From positions 4,244,385 through 4,308,384 of the forward strand of contig CM019229.1 of assembly GCA_009741485.1 (NCBI GenBank): a stretch of DNA of 64,000 nucleotides, read 5' to 3'. Shown one piece after another: positions 1-11,216 of this stretch; within the stretch, counting starts at the first letter, position 1, and the number at the start of each line of letters is the position of its first letter. The notes under the pieces are model-generated. The model was not told the origin of the DNA. It did no database searches and worked only from the letters and a program-made list of their open reading frames with translations. This DNA is from Malurus cyaneus samueli (Eukaryota > Chordata > Aves > Passeriformes > Maluridae). The translations under genes and the position numbers were made by a program.

Positions 1-1164
1 GAGGTACTTTTAATGAAGATGTGAGGAGGAAAGAAAGAAATAATGTTCTCTTGGCACCTTGGCTTGGAAAATGTTAGCATAAAGCAAGGCAGCCCTTCCC
101 TTTCTCAAATGAAAAGCAGAAGTTGCTGCAGACAAGAAAAACAACGCTCCTAAAAGAGCCAAACTGTGATAGATGTGTACCATTGGTCTCTTTTCACAGG
201 AGAGGGAACAAGCACTAATTAGCAACAAAAACACACACTTGGAAGTGAGGACTCCTTGGATGCCAGTCCTGGCTCTGGCACAGCTTTTGTGAGCAATCGC
301 TTCAACCACAGCCCTGCCAAGATATGGGACAGAGGAATGGAAATCCAGCACCTTGTCACTCTGGGAAAAGGCAAGGAAGAGGGGCTGGGGGACACAAGGG
401 TCCTGCTGGTGCCCAGGAAGGGGATTCATAACACAAACAAGAGTTTTCGAGTTGGGAAATGGTGTCTGGAGTCAACAGGAGAAAGCAGCAAGAAGGGAAG
501 GAGGGAGGGAGGGAAAGGAAGGGAAGGAGGGAAAGAGGGACCACAGACTGTCCCAAGCACCCAGCAGTCACATGCTCAATCCTAATTTAATGGGAGAGAG
601 GGGAAAACCAACTAAATGCCTTCAGAATTAAGCCTTTACAGCTCACAGTTAAACCCTTGTAAACGAAACCACCACCACAAAGGTGATCAGTGAAACATCC
701 AGGCATTTACTGAATTCTAAGAAGGTAAAAAAATCCCTCTAATTGTACAATAATTGGATGAAAACCACAGCCTTTCACCCTTCAAGAGGATCCCAGCAGG
801 TTATCAGTGGCCAGGTGGATGTGATATGAGTTTCAGAGGTATGAGGTATGAGTTTCAGAGATGACAGCACCTCCATCCCAGTAAATGCGTCCATTTAAGC
901 ACTGCAATCCAATATTGCATTTAAGCCACTTCCAAATTGTCCTGCCACAGGTTCCTACCAATTCACCTGTCTGTATGGCAGACTTCAGAGTTACACACTC
1001 AGGCCTGGCCTAGACCCATCAGCCCAAAGAGCAATCACATCAGATTTCTTATTGGAAAGAAATTAATCACACCTATCATCATAAAAATTACTGCATCCTC
1101 AATAACAATTTCAAGAGCAGCGCAGGCACTCGAGCATGAAGAAAATGAGAAATCTGCTTCCTAC
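1..1164 (-). other. ASTN2: ASTN2 intron downstream of the last visible exon (partial)
   Basis: This stretch follows the splice donor at the end of the 1165-1302 exon, so it is the 5' part of the next intron. I looked for the following ASTN2 exon on the minus strand and did not find it. The only structure I see is a purine-rich GGAAG/GGGA microsatellite at about 490-540. Short open frames on both strands have no recognisable protein content. Confidence 0.75.
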
Positions 1165-1302
1165 CTGACATCTGCTGGATCTTCCGTCACCAGAACGTCT
1201 GTCTTGCAGCTGGCAAGGGGGTTGATGGAAAGCTCCACGGGGGGCACCACGAAGCTTTTGCTGACTGGCAGCCACAGCCCTTGACCCAAGCTGTAGGTGG
1301 AC
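1165..1302 (-). CDS. ASTN2: astrotactin-2, internal exon (7th visible, most 3')
   Basis: This 138-nt exon reads, on the minus strand, one base completing an Arg codon, then 45 codons, then two bases of the next codon. It contains [18 protein letters not shown] and [17 protein letters not shown]. These match vertebrate ASTN2 as I know it. The paralogue ASTN1 differs at many of these positions (for example it has PLSKSFVIPPAELAINP here). The acceptor is TATCCCAG/G at 1303 and the donor is CAG/GTAGGA at 1164. The segment belongs to the lumenal/extracellular half of the protein, between the first EGF-like module and the later EGF and perforin-like domains, which lie off the left edge. It is 424 bp from the preceding exon. 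No stop, frameshift or splice defect is visible. Confidence 0.93.
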
Positions 1303-1726
1303 CTGGGATAAGGACAGACACGTCACACAGGAGCAGTGTCCACAGGGATGGTGGCCCTCCACTTGGAAATCAGAGCAGTGGTGGCACCTTGAGATAAGTC
1401 AGGGATTTGGACTCATCCTGAAAGCTAAATGGGGGAGGAATGACTTGAGATGTGACAGGAGAATGTGGGGATGGGAAAACTCTTCTTTTTTATTGGACGA
1501 GGAGTTTCTGTGCAGCTGTCCTCACATTTGCTGAGGGGACAAGAGGGGAACCTCTCCCTTCCTGCTGAATATGGACAAATCCTTCAGGTCTGTCAGGGTT
1601 AAATGGCACTTGGTGGCAAATCCCAGCACAAGATGGAGCTGGGAATGACCAAGAGGTTGTATCCACTGGGATGTCCTCATGGCTCTCCCTCCCCAAATGT
1701 CCCAGCTGAACTCTTCCCTGACTCAC
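1303..1726 (-). other. ASTN2: short ASTN2 intron (424 bp)
   Basis: This intron joins the exons at 1727-1801 and 1165-1302 with a GT donor and an AG acceptor. I see no repeat or RNA gene inside it. It is compact compared with the 9-14 kb introns further upstream. Confidence 0.85.
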
Positions 1727-1801
1727 CTGAGGATCTTCTCCGGTGCCTGCTCTCCTGTCACCAAATCATATCCCCGCTCCAGCGTCGTGTAGGGCCAGGG
1801 C
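1727..1801 (-). CDS. ASTN2: astrotactin-2, internal exon (6th visible)
   Basis: This 75-nt exon starts with one base completing the Gly codon split from the previous exon and ends with two bases (AG) of an Arg codon. It encodes PWPYTTLERGYDLVTGEQ followed by APEKIL. This is a well-conserved piece of ASTN2. ASTN1 reads FQRGFDLVLGEQ in the same place, which supports the paralogue call. The acceptor is CACCCAG/G and the donor is CAG/GTGAGT. It lies only 151 bp from the exon upstream. The segment follows the first EGF-like module in the lumenal/extracellular region. Confidence 0.93.
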
Positions 1802-1952
1802 CTGGGTGGGGAGAGGGAAAAAGCAGCTGAGCACATCCCTGGTAAGGGCAAGGGGATCATCCCTGGGCAGTGATCATCACTGGGAAGGAGGACTGGGCTC
1901 CTCACTGCCGTGGGAGCCAGGGCAGACCAACCCCTCTGGTGTCCCCACTCAC

Positions 1953-2037
1953 CCTTCGCTGTGTCCCCAATCACTGCGCACACACAGGTGGCGATGCACG
2001 GGGTCAGGGGCGTACCCCTCATGGCAGCTGCACTCCC
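1953..2037 (-). CDS. ASTN2: astrotactin-2, internal exon (5th visible), second half of EGF-like module 1
   Basis: This 85-nt exon encodes [19 protein letters not shown] followed by [10 protein letters not shown]. Cysteines in C-x-C and later C spacing complete an EGF-like fold begun in the previous exon. It opens with two bases completing a Gly codon and closes with GG of the next Gly. The acceptor is CTTGCAG... reading CCCCTGCAG-type sequence up to 2038, with the exon beginning GGGAG. The donor is AGG/GTGAGT at 1947-1952. Mammalian ASTN2, from memory, has Gln where this reads His in DWGHSEG; that is an ordinary lineage difference. Confidence 0.93.
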
Positions 2038-3109
2038 CTGCAAGGAAACAGGAGAAGATGAGATGTTTCTGGCCCTGAAGCATTGTCAGAGTCGGGCCCT
2101 CCTCCCCTGCTGCCCATCTCTGCTTGTTCACAGCCACTCCTGCTCCCTGGAGCACTTTGGACTGCAGAAACCTCCAGAGGTGTGGAGAAGGAGATGTGGA
2201 AAGCTGCAAGAAACCTGTAGGTGTTCTGAGGGAGGTGATTACATGATGCAGCACCCACAGAAGCTGGGGATGGGGTTTCACAGTGCAAAAGGTGTGTCCT
2301 TAATCCATGTTCCTGTGCAGTCCTGCAGTCAGGGGTTCACCCCTCAGCAGGGATCTCGGCAGAGCAGTGTCCACCCTGTGCAATCCCTGAGGTGACACCA
2401 CAAACCCATCCCACATCCCCTTCCCACCTCTGCTCTGCCACCTGGCACCAGGACAAAAGAGCAGAGTCTCCTGTAGCGCAAACTGCTACTGAAAGATGCA
2501 GAGCCCCCAATTTCCATCCTCCACAGGCAGTTCCCATGCTGTGCCCCCATCCCACACTGAAAGGGCTCCCAGTCCCACCCCCTCCACTCTCTGGGTGCTG
2601 CCTCACCCTGCTCCTCCCTTCTGACAGCAGCAGAAGACATTTCCCACACCAGAAACCCGACTGCACTTGGCCCACATTGATTCAGTGTTTGGTAGAAATA
2701 CATAACCCGGAGCAAGAAACAGCAAAATCAAGAGATTAATTGGATTTGCACGTGGAGTTTCTGCTACGAGCTGCTGCCAATGCTTCTCCCCCCACTCCCC
2801 TCCTCTCCCCATCGTGCCTGACGGTGCAGCAGAGCTGAGCTGTAAACACTGGTGAGGTGAGGACCTGGGGAGGATGCTGGGGAGGTGGGTACCCCCATCA
2901 CGGTGACAAGGCAGACTGGCAGGTACCTGCCTGCTCCTCGGGATCCTAAGCAAGTTCTTAAAATGCCTCCCAAGGATTACACTAAAGAGCTTTATTGTCA
3001 GGAGGAAATGAAATGGGGATTCAACCACTGAGATTTTTGAGGAAGAGACGCCTGGGAAGGGAGAGGCAGCAAAAAAAAAGGGCAAGAGTGGTGGGGGGAA
3101 AAAAGAGAC

Positions 3110-3290
3110 GGCTAATGATGTGCTAAAATGCAACAGCACCTTCATGAAATATTCACTGCCTCAAACGCGTCTAATATTAAAGATTAAATGTCCTGGGATT
3201 TGTCCTAGCGACTTGGAAGCACTGATTTATGATCTGTCAAAAGCTGCTAACCTCATGATTCATAACGGGAGCGGCAGGAACATTGCTGCT
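3110..3290. promoter_or_regulatory. AT-rich intronic island, candidate conserved noncoding element
   Basis: This AT-rich stretch sits inside GC-rich intron. It carries several short homeodomain-like cores and no repeat signature. Large introns of brain developmental genes often hold such conserved enhancers. That is inference from composition only, and I cannot measure conservation. Confidence 0.25.
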
Positions 3291-4637
3291 CCGAAGGGAA
3301 AGGGTTTGGAGAGAGATGGTGGCGCCCGGCCCCGCCGTGCCTGGGGGCTGGGGCGGGCTCGGTGCAAGAAAACACAGGTCCTAATGGCTCCATCAGTGAT
3401 TTCTTTTCCTTGGGTGCTTAGTACGCAAGTTTCCCCAGCCGCGCTGTGGATCATTAATTCCTGGCACTTATTACATAACAAATATGTGCTCTGCAAATGA
3501 GAGACGTCTCAAAGTGCTGGCGAAGCAGAGCTGGGAGTCGTGGGGCACCGGCTCACGCTCGGCTCCTGCCTCAGGAATTAGAGCAAGGAAGGAAAAAGCA
3601 CCTACAGAGATCAGCATCCCATGGCCCTAAAGCCTCCTCCCATGGTGGTTCACGGGTGGTGAGCACCCTTGCCGTGGTGCAGAAGGGTTTATTTTGTCTG
3701 CTGCCTTGTTCACTGATCCGTCACTTTGGCGTCGGAAGGAGGAACTCTATCAAACCTGCAGAAATATTGATTTTATCGACTCCAATCCGGGAGTTTCAGC
3801 GGCTACAGCCGGCGCTCCAGGCTTTATTGGGAGGTTTATTGGGAGGTTTATTTCAGTAAGTGAGAGGGTAAGTGGTGGCACTGGCTGGGGAAGAGATCCA
3901 GGGCAGGAGAGAGGGGGGATCAGCTTTCCGCAGGTCTCCCAGGGTGATCCATACCCCTCTGGCAGAGTTTTGGAAATTGGATAGGAAGGCTCTGAGCACA
4001 GGACCAGCTGAGTGCTGCAATCTGCTGGAAGAGAAAGGATTCCATCACCTCAGGACGGATGGTTTAGGGTCTATTCCTCTATCTAGAACCACAAACAGAT
4101 AAATGGGCTTCCAAAAAGCGCAGCAGGACTTGCTGTGCTCTTGCAGGTTCTCAGGAACTTTTGCCCTCTCCCCAACAGCATCCACCTTCCCAAATTACTC
4201 AGTTATTTTCCATCTGTCCCCACCCTTCCCAGGCACAATGCTGAGCCAGGGAGGATGCTGAGCCTGGCTAACCCCCAGGGAATGACAAACACCTGATAAA
4301 GTGCCTGGAGTGGCAGAAACCGGGGTTCCTGAACCTCCAAGCCCTCTTTAGGGTGAGTTTTTCAACCTGCCACTACAACAAATCAAATCATCAAAAGGCC
4401 AAACAAAATCCTCTTTGTTCAAAGCAACCACATCTGAGATGAACACAGCCATCCACTCAGCCCTGCTGCAGCTAAGTTGGGATTCGAGCTGAGCTCGAAG
4501 CCAAAGTCAACCAAAGTAACCAAGTTTGACAAATAACTGCACCTGGAGCTGGATGCAATTTCCACAGGTCCTGCACACGGCTCCGTGCAGCGCTCGGCTG
4601 CTGCGGGAGCACAAATGAATCAGGAGCCACCAACCCC

Positions 4638-4953
4638 CAGGACAAGAATCCTGATCCCACAGCCAAAACCCCACAAGGATCCTGCTCCCACAGCCCAAAC
4701 CCCACAAGAATCCTGCTCCCACAGCCAAAACCCCACAAGAATCCTGCTCCCACGGCCAAAATCCCACAAGAATCCTGCTCCCATGGCCACCACCCCGCAA
4801 GAATCCTGCTCCCACAGCCACCACCCCACAAGAATCCTGCTCCCACAGCCACCACCCCACACGAATCCTGCTCCCACAGCCAAAATCCCACAAGAATCCT
4901 GCTCCCACAGCCACCACCCTGCAAGGATCCTGCTCCCACAGCCACCACCCCGT
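4638..4953. repeat. 31-bp minisatellite, about 10 units
   Basis: A unit of 31 bp built on GAATCCTGCTCCCACAGCC followed by an A/C-rich spacer (AAAACCCC or ACCACCCC type) repeats about ten times with few substitutions. The unit is not a multiple of three, so each frame cycles through the same three reading phases. This is why long open frames appear in several frames at once; they are not genes. Confidence 0.93.
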
Positions 4954-5158
4954 ACCCGGCTGTGGCACAGGATTTCCTCTGCCTTTGTGTTCACAAGGCA
5001 CACACCACGTTGGATAATCCACAGCAATTTTTCAGCTGTTCCAGCCAAAGGATGGATCACTGTTCACTCAGTATAAATGAGGGCAGCTCTCAGTGCTCAG
5101 CTCTGGAGGTCCAACACTATTTCCAGGGTGTTATTGAACAGGTGGAGGCTTTAGCTCT

Positions 5159-5161
<3 letters not shown>

Positions 5162-5196
<35 letters not shown>
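5162..5196. repeat. poly-T tract (35 nt)
   Basis: A run of 35 T follows a CTCTCT stretch. Read on the minus strand it is a poly-A run, which could be a retroposed tail, but I recognise no element body next to it. Confidence 0.95.
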
Positions 5197-5200
<4 letters not shown>

Positions 5201-8200
5201 AGAAAAGCTGGAAGTTGCTGAGCTATTCCTTCATTACACTCTCCTGCTGGAATGGAGAACAGGGTCTCGCCCTGCACCCACACCCTCCTGTGCCTGGGAG
5301 CAGCAGAGCAGGGCTGTGTGATGAACCGTGGGCATGGCAGGATAATCCCGTTAGCCTCATTAGGGAGAGAGCCGATCCTGGTGATAATGCTGCTAGAATC
5401 CCCCTAATCCACCCGCAGCGGGCAGAGGAGGCTCCCAGAGTCCCTGTGCTCCCAGGGAAGCTGCTCTGTGCTGTCACTGGCACTTTTGTTTAAGGAGCTG
5501 GAGGAGCTCTGGCAGTACTGGAGCAAAGCTGCTGCTCGTCAGCCTTCTCCTGTGCCTGTGATTCCATCCTCCATGGCAGCACCTCCAACGCTGGCACTCA
5601 CCTTGTCCTGGAGCCATGAGCTGTGCCAGGGCTGTGCCCCAGCTGCACAGGGACATCCTGGGGACAAGCCCAGAGCCCAAATGGCAGCCTGACCCCAAAG
5701 GCTGTGGGGCTATAAACACACCTTTCCAGCTGCGTGAGCATGGCACAAACTCTGCTGTTTCAAGGCTGCCTCTCCCACCCAAAGGGATCCAGAGTCCAAT
5801 CCCAGTTTTTGGTGTCCCCTCCTCTCTGGACACACACAGCCTGAGCAGAGCATCCTCAGTGCCCCTGAGCCACCAAGCTGCAGCACCACATTCCCAACCT
5901 CCCAGTGAAGCTCTCTGAAAATCCTCTCTTCTACCCCTGGCGCCTGCTGCTCCTGCTCTTCAGGGATGGCACTTTCCAAACCTGAGCCTCTGCTTCATCC
6001 TGAGTGAGAAAGACAACTTTTCCTGAAGCAGTTTAGCCCTCGAGGAACAGCAACTCAACACTCCTGCCCAGCTGACCTAGCACGGAGCACAGAGGGAAAA
6101 CCTGCAGTCAGTTTGACAGTTATCCTTCCTCTCCCCCTGCTGCAAGCCACCCTCCTCACCCTCATCCATCACAAGCTTAACCTCCAAGGATTGCACCTGA
6201 GTTTAAGCCCTGCACAGATTTAATTCTCATTATCATCTGCTCAGCTCCAAGGAACACACAAGCTGATGCCAGGAAGCAGACAGAGGTCCTGAGGGTGCTC
6301 CAAGGGTGGTCTGTGTGCCGTGGCTGTCACCTTCTGGGCAGGGCACTGCCCCAGAGCTGGCCATGGCAGGGTGAGAAGCCCCTGCAGTGCTGGTGGGACA
6401 GGCCCAGTCAGGGGGATGGGTTCAGAAACAGCTCCCTACATCAAAACCCATCCCTTTCCCTCCTCCCCGTGCTCTTCAGACAAGCACAGAAATGCCATTA
6501 CAAGAACATTAGCAGCTGCAGGATTAAACACTCTAATGGCAGAAAATGAGAGCGAAAAGACAGCACAGATAACCTGAACTTGGCCCCTGACAGGCACGAG
6601 TTTTGATTGCTGTTTATGTGTAACACTTCAGGCTGGAGCTAAATTAGCTGGGGAGTTAACTGCCTCCTGCCCTGCTTGGTGCAGCAAGCAAGCTGTGCTG
6701 CCACAGCAAAAGGAATGGCATATTACATGGGTTCTGACCAAGTTATTAAACTCCATACCTTAGAGAGACAGAACCTCATCCTATAAAAGTCTAAGTCAAT
6801 AAAGGCACCGGGATCCTCCAACAGTGGAAATAGCAGCAGCGCACGAGAACAAACAAATATTACTTGATGTGCACAGGACCTGCACGGTATTAAACTGAAC
6901 TATGGGAAGGGGTGGCTGTTTTCATAAACACAAACACACCCTTGCCAAGGTTGGTGTCATCTCCTGATTTACATGGCTGGCTCTGCAACCTCCAGATCCC
7001 TTTAACAGGTTGCCTTAAAAAAAATAGCTCTGTGCAAAAACGACTTTCATTTGCCTCCTGCCCACAACACACCCCTGTCCTACCCAGACAGCAGCACCAT
7101 CTGTGGCTCTGGTGACAAACTGGCCCATTTGGACGATGATGGAAACCCTTTTTTTTTTTTTTTTTAATCTCCTCCTGCCAATTTCCAGAACAGAACCTTT
7201 GCTACTACTACATTTCATCTGCTTGTGCCTACTGCTTTGGAGGTGGAGCCACCAATTGTGGATGCAATGAGAGAATTTTGATGAAGAACTGCCTGATTTA
7301 TAGATGGGGAAAAAAAAATCCACACATTTACACCTGCTAATCAAGGTAGCTATCCATCTCATTTATGCCACTGCTCCAGCAAGCCTGACAGCACAAAATC
7401 AGAGGCTGTTTCTTCCAGCATTTGGCCCTGAGGGACTGATTCTCCAGCAGGTCTCTCCAGCAGTGCCCACAGAATGTGCAAGTGAATCGGTTTTGTGCAT
7501 ACAAAGCAGGTAATTGTGCTCACAAATCAGGATTTGCATATGCTGCTGGAAAGGGATGCTCTCATCCAGGCTGGGAAGAGAGGCCAGAGAGGCAGCAAGC
7601 TCTCCTGGATTTTACCCAGGGGTATCCCAGTGCGTGGCACAAGTGGCGGCACCGGCAGCGCTCCCCGCATCTCCTCAAAATATGGAGAGCGAGGAGAGCT
7701 GACAGCGAGTCCCACAGGACAACAAACCTCCCCTGCTCTCATCTCAAACAGCACAGGCAGCACCTGCCAGGAGGATGGGGCGTTTTGGATGAACATCTCC
7801 AGCCAAGGAGCACATCCTGCCCCCCAGAGGTGTCTGTCCCATCCAGTGTGGCAGCTGGGCACGGTCACCGTGTCACCTCTGCAGGGAGGAGCCCCCCAGC
7901 AGCATCCATTTGTTCCTGGATTTGCAGTCAGACCAACCAGCTTGGCTGTTTCCAAGGCAGAAGGGATGAGGGAGATGACATTTTGCTCGTGTGCAGATGT
8001 CAGTGCTCCCTCTGAAATGCTCTGATGAGCTGGGGCTTTGCAACACAGGTTTAGATTTGTCAGGGGGGCAGCAATCATTTAATTAAAGAGTGAGTCACAC
8101 GACAGAGATGAGAGGGAAGGCAAATTAAGGTCAGGCAACAAAGTGGATTTTGGCATTTCCTAGTGTTTCAGAGCCTCTTTTTTCACTGGGAATGATTCTT

Positions 8201-11048
8201 CACACTGAAGGAGTGCTCAATGTCCGGAGTCACAAGTCAGGATATTGTACAGACAACAACTCCAACCCAAAGAAGTGTTCAGTGCTGGGAAAGGTCAGAG
8301 TTCCAGTCTCACCAGACAGAGCACGTGTGGCTCTCTGTCCAAAGGTGAGTCAGGAGCCTGTGGCACTATCACCAAGGGCAGCTCCTGCCCACAGAGATCT
8401 GCCTTGGAGCAAGGAAGTTTTGGGACATGGACAGTGCTCCAAGGGAAAGGCTGAAACCAGATTAGCCATGAAAGTGCTGGAGGACCTCAATTCTGGCTCT
8501 GCTGCTCTTCTCAGGGCCAACTTTTAAGGCTTTAAACCTCCAGACAGGACAAACTTCATTGTCCTCATGTCCAGCCTGAGAAGGCAGAAAGCAAGGGAAT
8601 CCCTGGCACCCTGTACTTGGGATGCTCACAGAGAGGATAAAATCCCTGACCCAAAAAGGTTGAAATCCAGACAGAATTTATGTCCTGCAGTAAAACCACA
8701 GGCCTTCCTCTCTCATGGTGATAAAAATAAATCACCCTTAAAAATAGGATGACATTATTAAATATAAATCTAGAATTATGTGCAGTGTGTCATGGGGTTA
8801 TAGCCTGCCCCAGCCTGGTGGGGAAACCTCACCAGTTAAAGACTGGTCAATGGTGATGAGCAGGTGTGGGGCTATGTCCTGGGATAGAGGGTCAAGCAGG
8901 TACTTCCAAAGGCCTAATTTTCAGTTCTTGTGAGTTGTGGACCTCTGCAGGGAGTCTTAGATATCAGCTGTGAAGATCAGCAGCCCCATTAGCCAGTCCT
9001 GCTCCATCCATGCACATCCAACTGGCAGAGCCAGGAGAAAAATTCTGTTTCATCCACGTGCACACTCCCAGGCTGCAGAGAGGAGGAAGAAGGCCATGGA
9101 CAGGTTTCAGGTGAGAGACCTGAGGGCTGAGATCCAGGCTGCCCACGGGTGAGCAGGGACCATGGGCAGCAGGGCTGGGAGCTGTGGAGCAGCTGCCAAG
9201 GCTCAGCTCCAGCACAGCGCCAGGACAGAGCTGCTCCCGGGGTAATGAGCATCGCTGCCTTCCCTGCAAACACGATCTGACACATCCTGCCCGAGCTGGG
9301 GCATCCAGCAACAGCGACAAGCTGCTCTGGGAGCTGGGGACACAGCAGGAGCCCAGCTGGGCTGGCACTGGAGAGCGGCTGCTCCTCGCAGCAGAGGCCA
9401 CGCCAGGATCCAGCCAGCCCTGCTCGCTGCCAAGGCTGGGGCTGCCCAGGGCACCCACAGGGCTCTTCCAGCAGGGAAGGGTAGGCTGGCTCCATCCAGG
9501 CTCTCCCTGGGGTTTCTGCTGCAGACAGAGTTGTTTCTCTGCTCCTCTGAGCCAGGGCACAGCTGAATGCATCTTCCCTCTCCCGCTGCATTTTGCCAAT
9601 GCCTGAAACAAAAACCCTTCTGCTCTGCGACATCTGGATGAGAAAAGCCTCTCCCTCCACCAAATCCATCTGCCAGCATGTTGTCACCTCCCTGCCTTCC
9701 TTGGGACTTCAGGTGATGCCCAGGGCTGTCAGCACAGGGAATTCCTCCAGTGTCACCATTCTGCTGCAGCCGTGCCTGCAGTGCCTTCATGCAGACAAGC
9801 CTTGAGGAACAGGAGCACCAAGAAGAGAAGATTGTCTTGACCAGGAAAATGAGTTTGTAAGACCAAGTTCAGTATTTGCATCTCAGCTGAGCAGGGAGGG
9901 ATGAGAACAGGGTCACCCCACCATCCCATGAGGCGTGGATGACTCTGAAGGATTTCTCACTCTAATCCGTGTGTTAACGATAGTCAGGGGCTTTGGGAGG
10001 CTCAGGAAAAGCCTTCTGCACAGTGAGCCATCCTTCAAACCCTCCAGCAGGACCAGACACTGCAGCCATGAGTCTCACACACACACTGGAGAGGGAAGCA
10101 GCTCACCCAGAGGGCCAGGGCTGATCTGGGATGGCACTGCTCTGCCAGGACATCTGGGTTTGGGTGCTCTTCAGACACTCAGCAGGCCAGGAGCACCAGG
10201 GACACTTTCCCCACAGCATCAGGAAGGTGTCCCACCCGAGGCTGGTGAATCACAGCACACCCCAGCACAAAAAAAACAGAACAGTCCCCAGGCACCTTCC
10301 TGTGCAAGCTCCTGTCAGCCTCATCAGCTGAGGAAATGTCCCCTCCCGAGGGCCAGCTGCTGGCTGGAGTCTCAGACTCATCTCCCACCCACACAGACCC
10401 CCTGCCCTCATTCACCAGTTGCACATTTGCTGTTTTCTGTGTGCTTGGCTCACTGCAGACTCTGGGATCCCTCCCCATGTGTCATCCAACGAGGACAGAA
10501 GGGAAGGTGACACTTGTCCTGAGCCCAGCACCACACCTGAGTCCCAGCAAGGACTGTGACACAAGCAAAACACCCATTCAGAGGTGAGGAAGGATGGCAG
10601 AGCTCACAGCTGCACCAGGAAGGGCTGGAGGACAGATCCAGCCCTGGTGAGCACCAGGCAGGAGCACCCATGGGAACTGTGGTGCTTTGCAGTGGAATGG
10701 CCAGAGAGGAAAGGGGTGGAGAAGGGGTAAACTCACAAAGAGGTTTTCCAGACTGGAAATTGCAAAACCTCTCTACTCAGAAGCAGATGAACTCCATGTG
10801 CCTGCAGCTGCCACAGCACAGAACGAGTGTGTTTGTTCTTTCACCCTTTCAAATCCCCATCTTGTGCTCATCTCCTTTACAATTTGCTGATGGGGATCAC
10901 CTCTGTGTTACCCTGCTGGTGCCCCTCAGTCCCCTGTGCCACCAGGCTAGAGCAGAGGTGAGCCATGAGGGCATCAAAATACCCAAAACCCTCCTGCCCC
11001 ACATCTCCAGGTTTTCCAAGGTCTTCACTCTCCCCCAGCCTCCCTTAC

Positions 11049-11216
11049 CTGTGTCTTGGTCGCAGAGCTGCTCACAGGCATCAGTGGTCCTCTGCCCACA
11101 GAGATCTCTCACCCAGGGGGACGTGGCATTGATCTGATAGTACAGGGACAGCTTGGCTGGGTTAAGCCAGTCAGAGATGTCCAGGTAGCTCCCCTCGCTC
11201 ACAACGAAGCTGCTGC
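11049..11216 (-). CDS. ASTN2: astrotactin-2, internal exon (4th visible), start of EGF-like module 1
   Basis: This 168-nt exon encodes SSFVV, then SEGSYLDISDWLNPAKLSL, then YYQINATSPWVRDLCGQRT and TDACEQLCDQDT. N-A-T is an N-glycosylation sequon, consistent with a lumenal/extracellular position. The cysteines begin the EGF-like module completed by the next exon. It starts with two bases completing Gly and ends with one base of Gly (phase 1-1). The acceptor is CCCCAG/GC and the donor is ACAG/GTAAGG. ASTN1 has a very different sequence here (for example SQQNSSGPW), so the paralogue call is firm. Mammalian ASTN2, from memory, has Pro-Glu where this reads Gln-Asp in CDQDTG. Confidence 0.95.

Larger units (their letters stand above)
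2038..11048 (-). other. ASTN2: ASTN2 intron (about 9.0 kb)
   Basis: This intron lies between the exons at 11049-11216 and 1953-2037. It contains a candidate AT-rich conserved block near 3.1-3.3 kb, a 31-bp minisatellite at 4638-4953, a 35-nt T tract at 5162-5196 and a 17-nt T tract near 7149-7165. The remainder is unique-looking GC-rich intronic DNA. Its many short open frames are not backed by codon structure or recognisable peptides. Confidence 0.85.
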
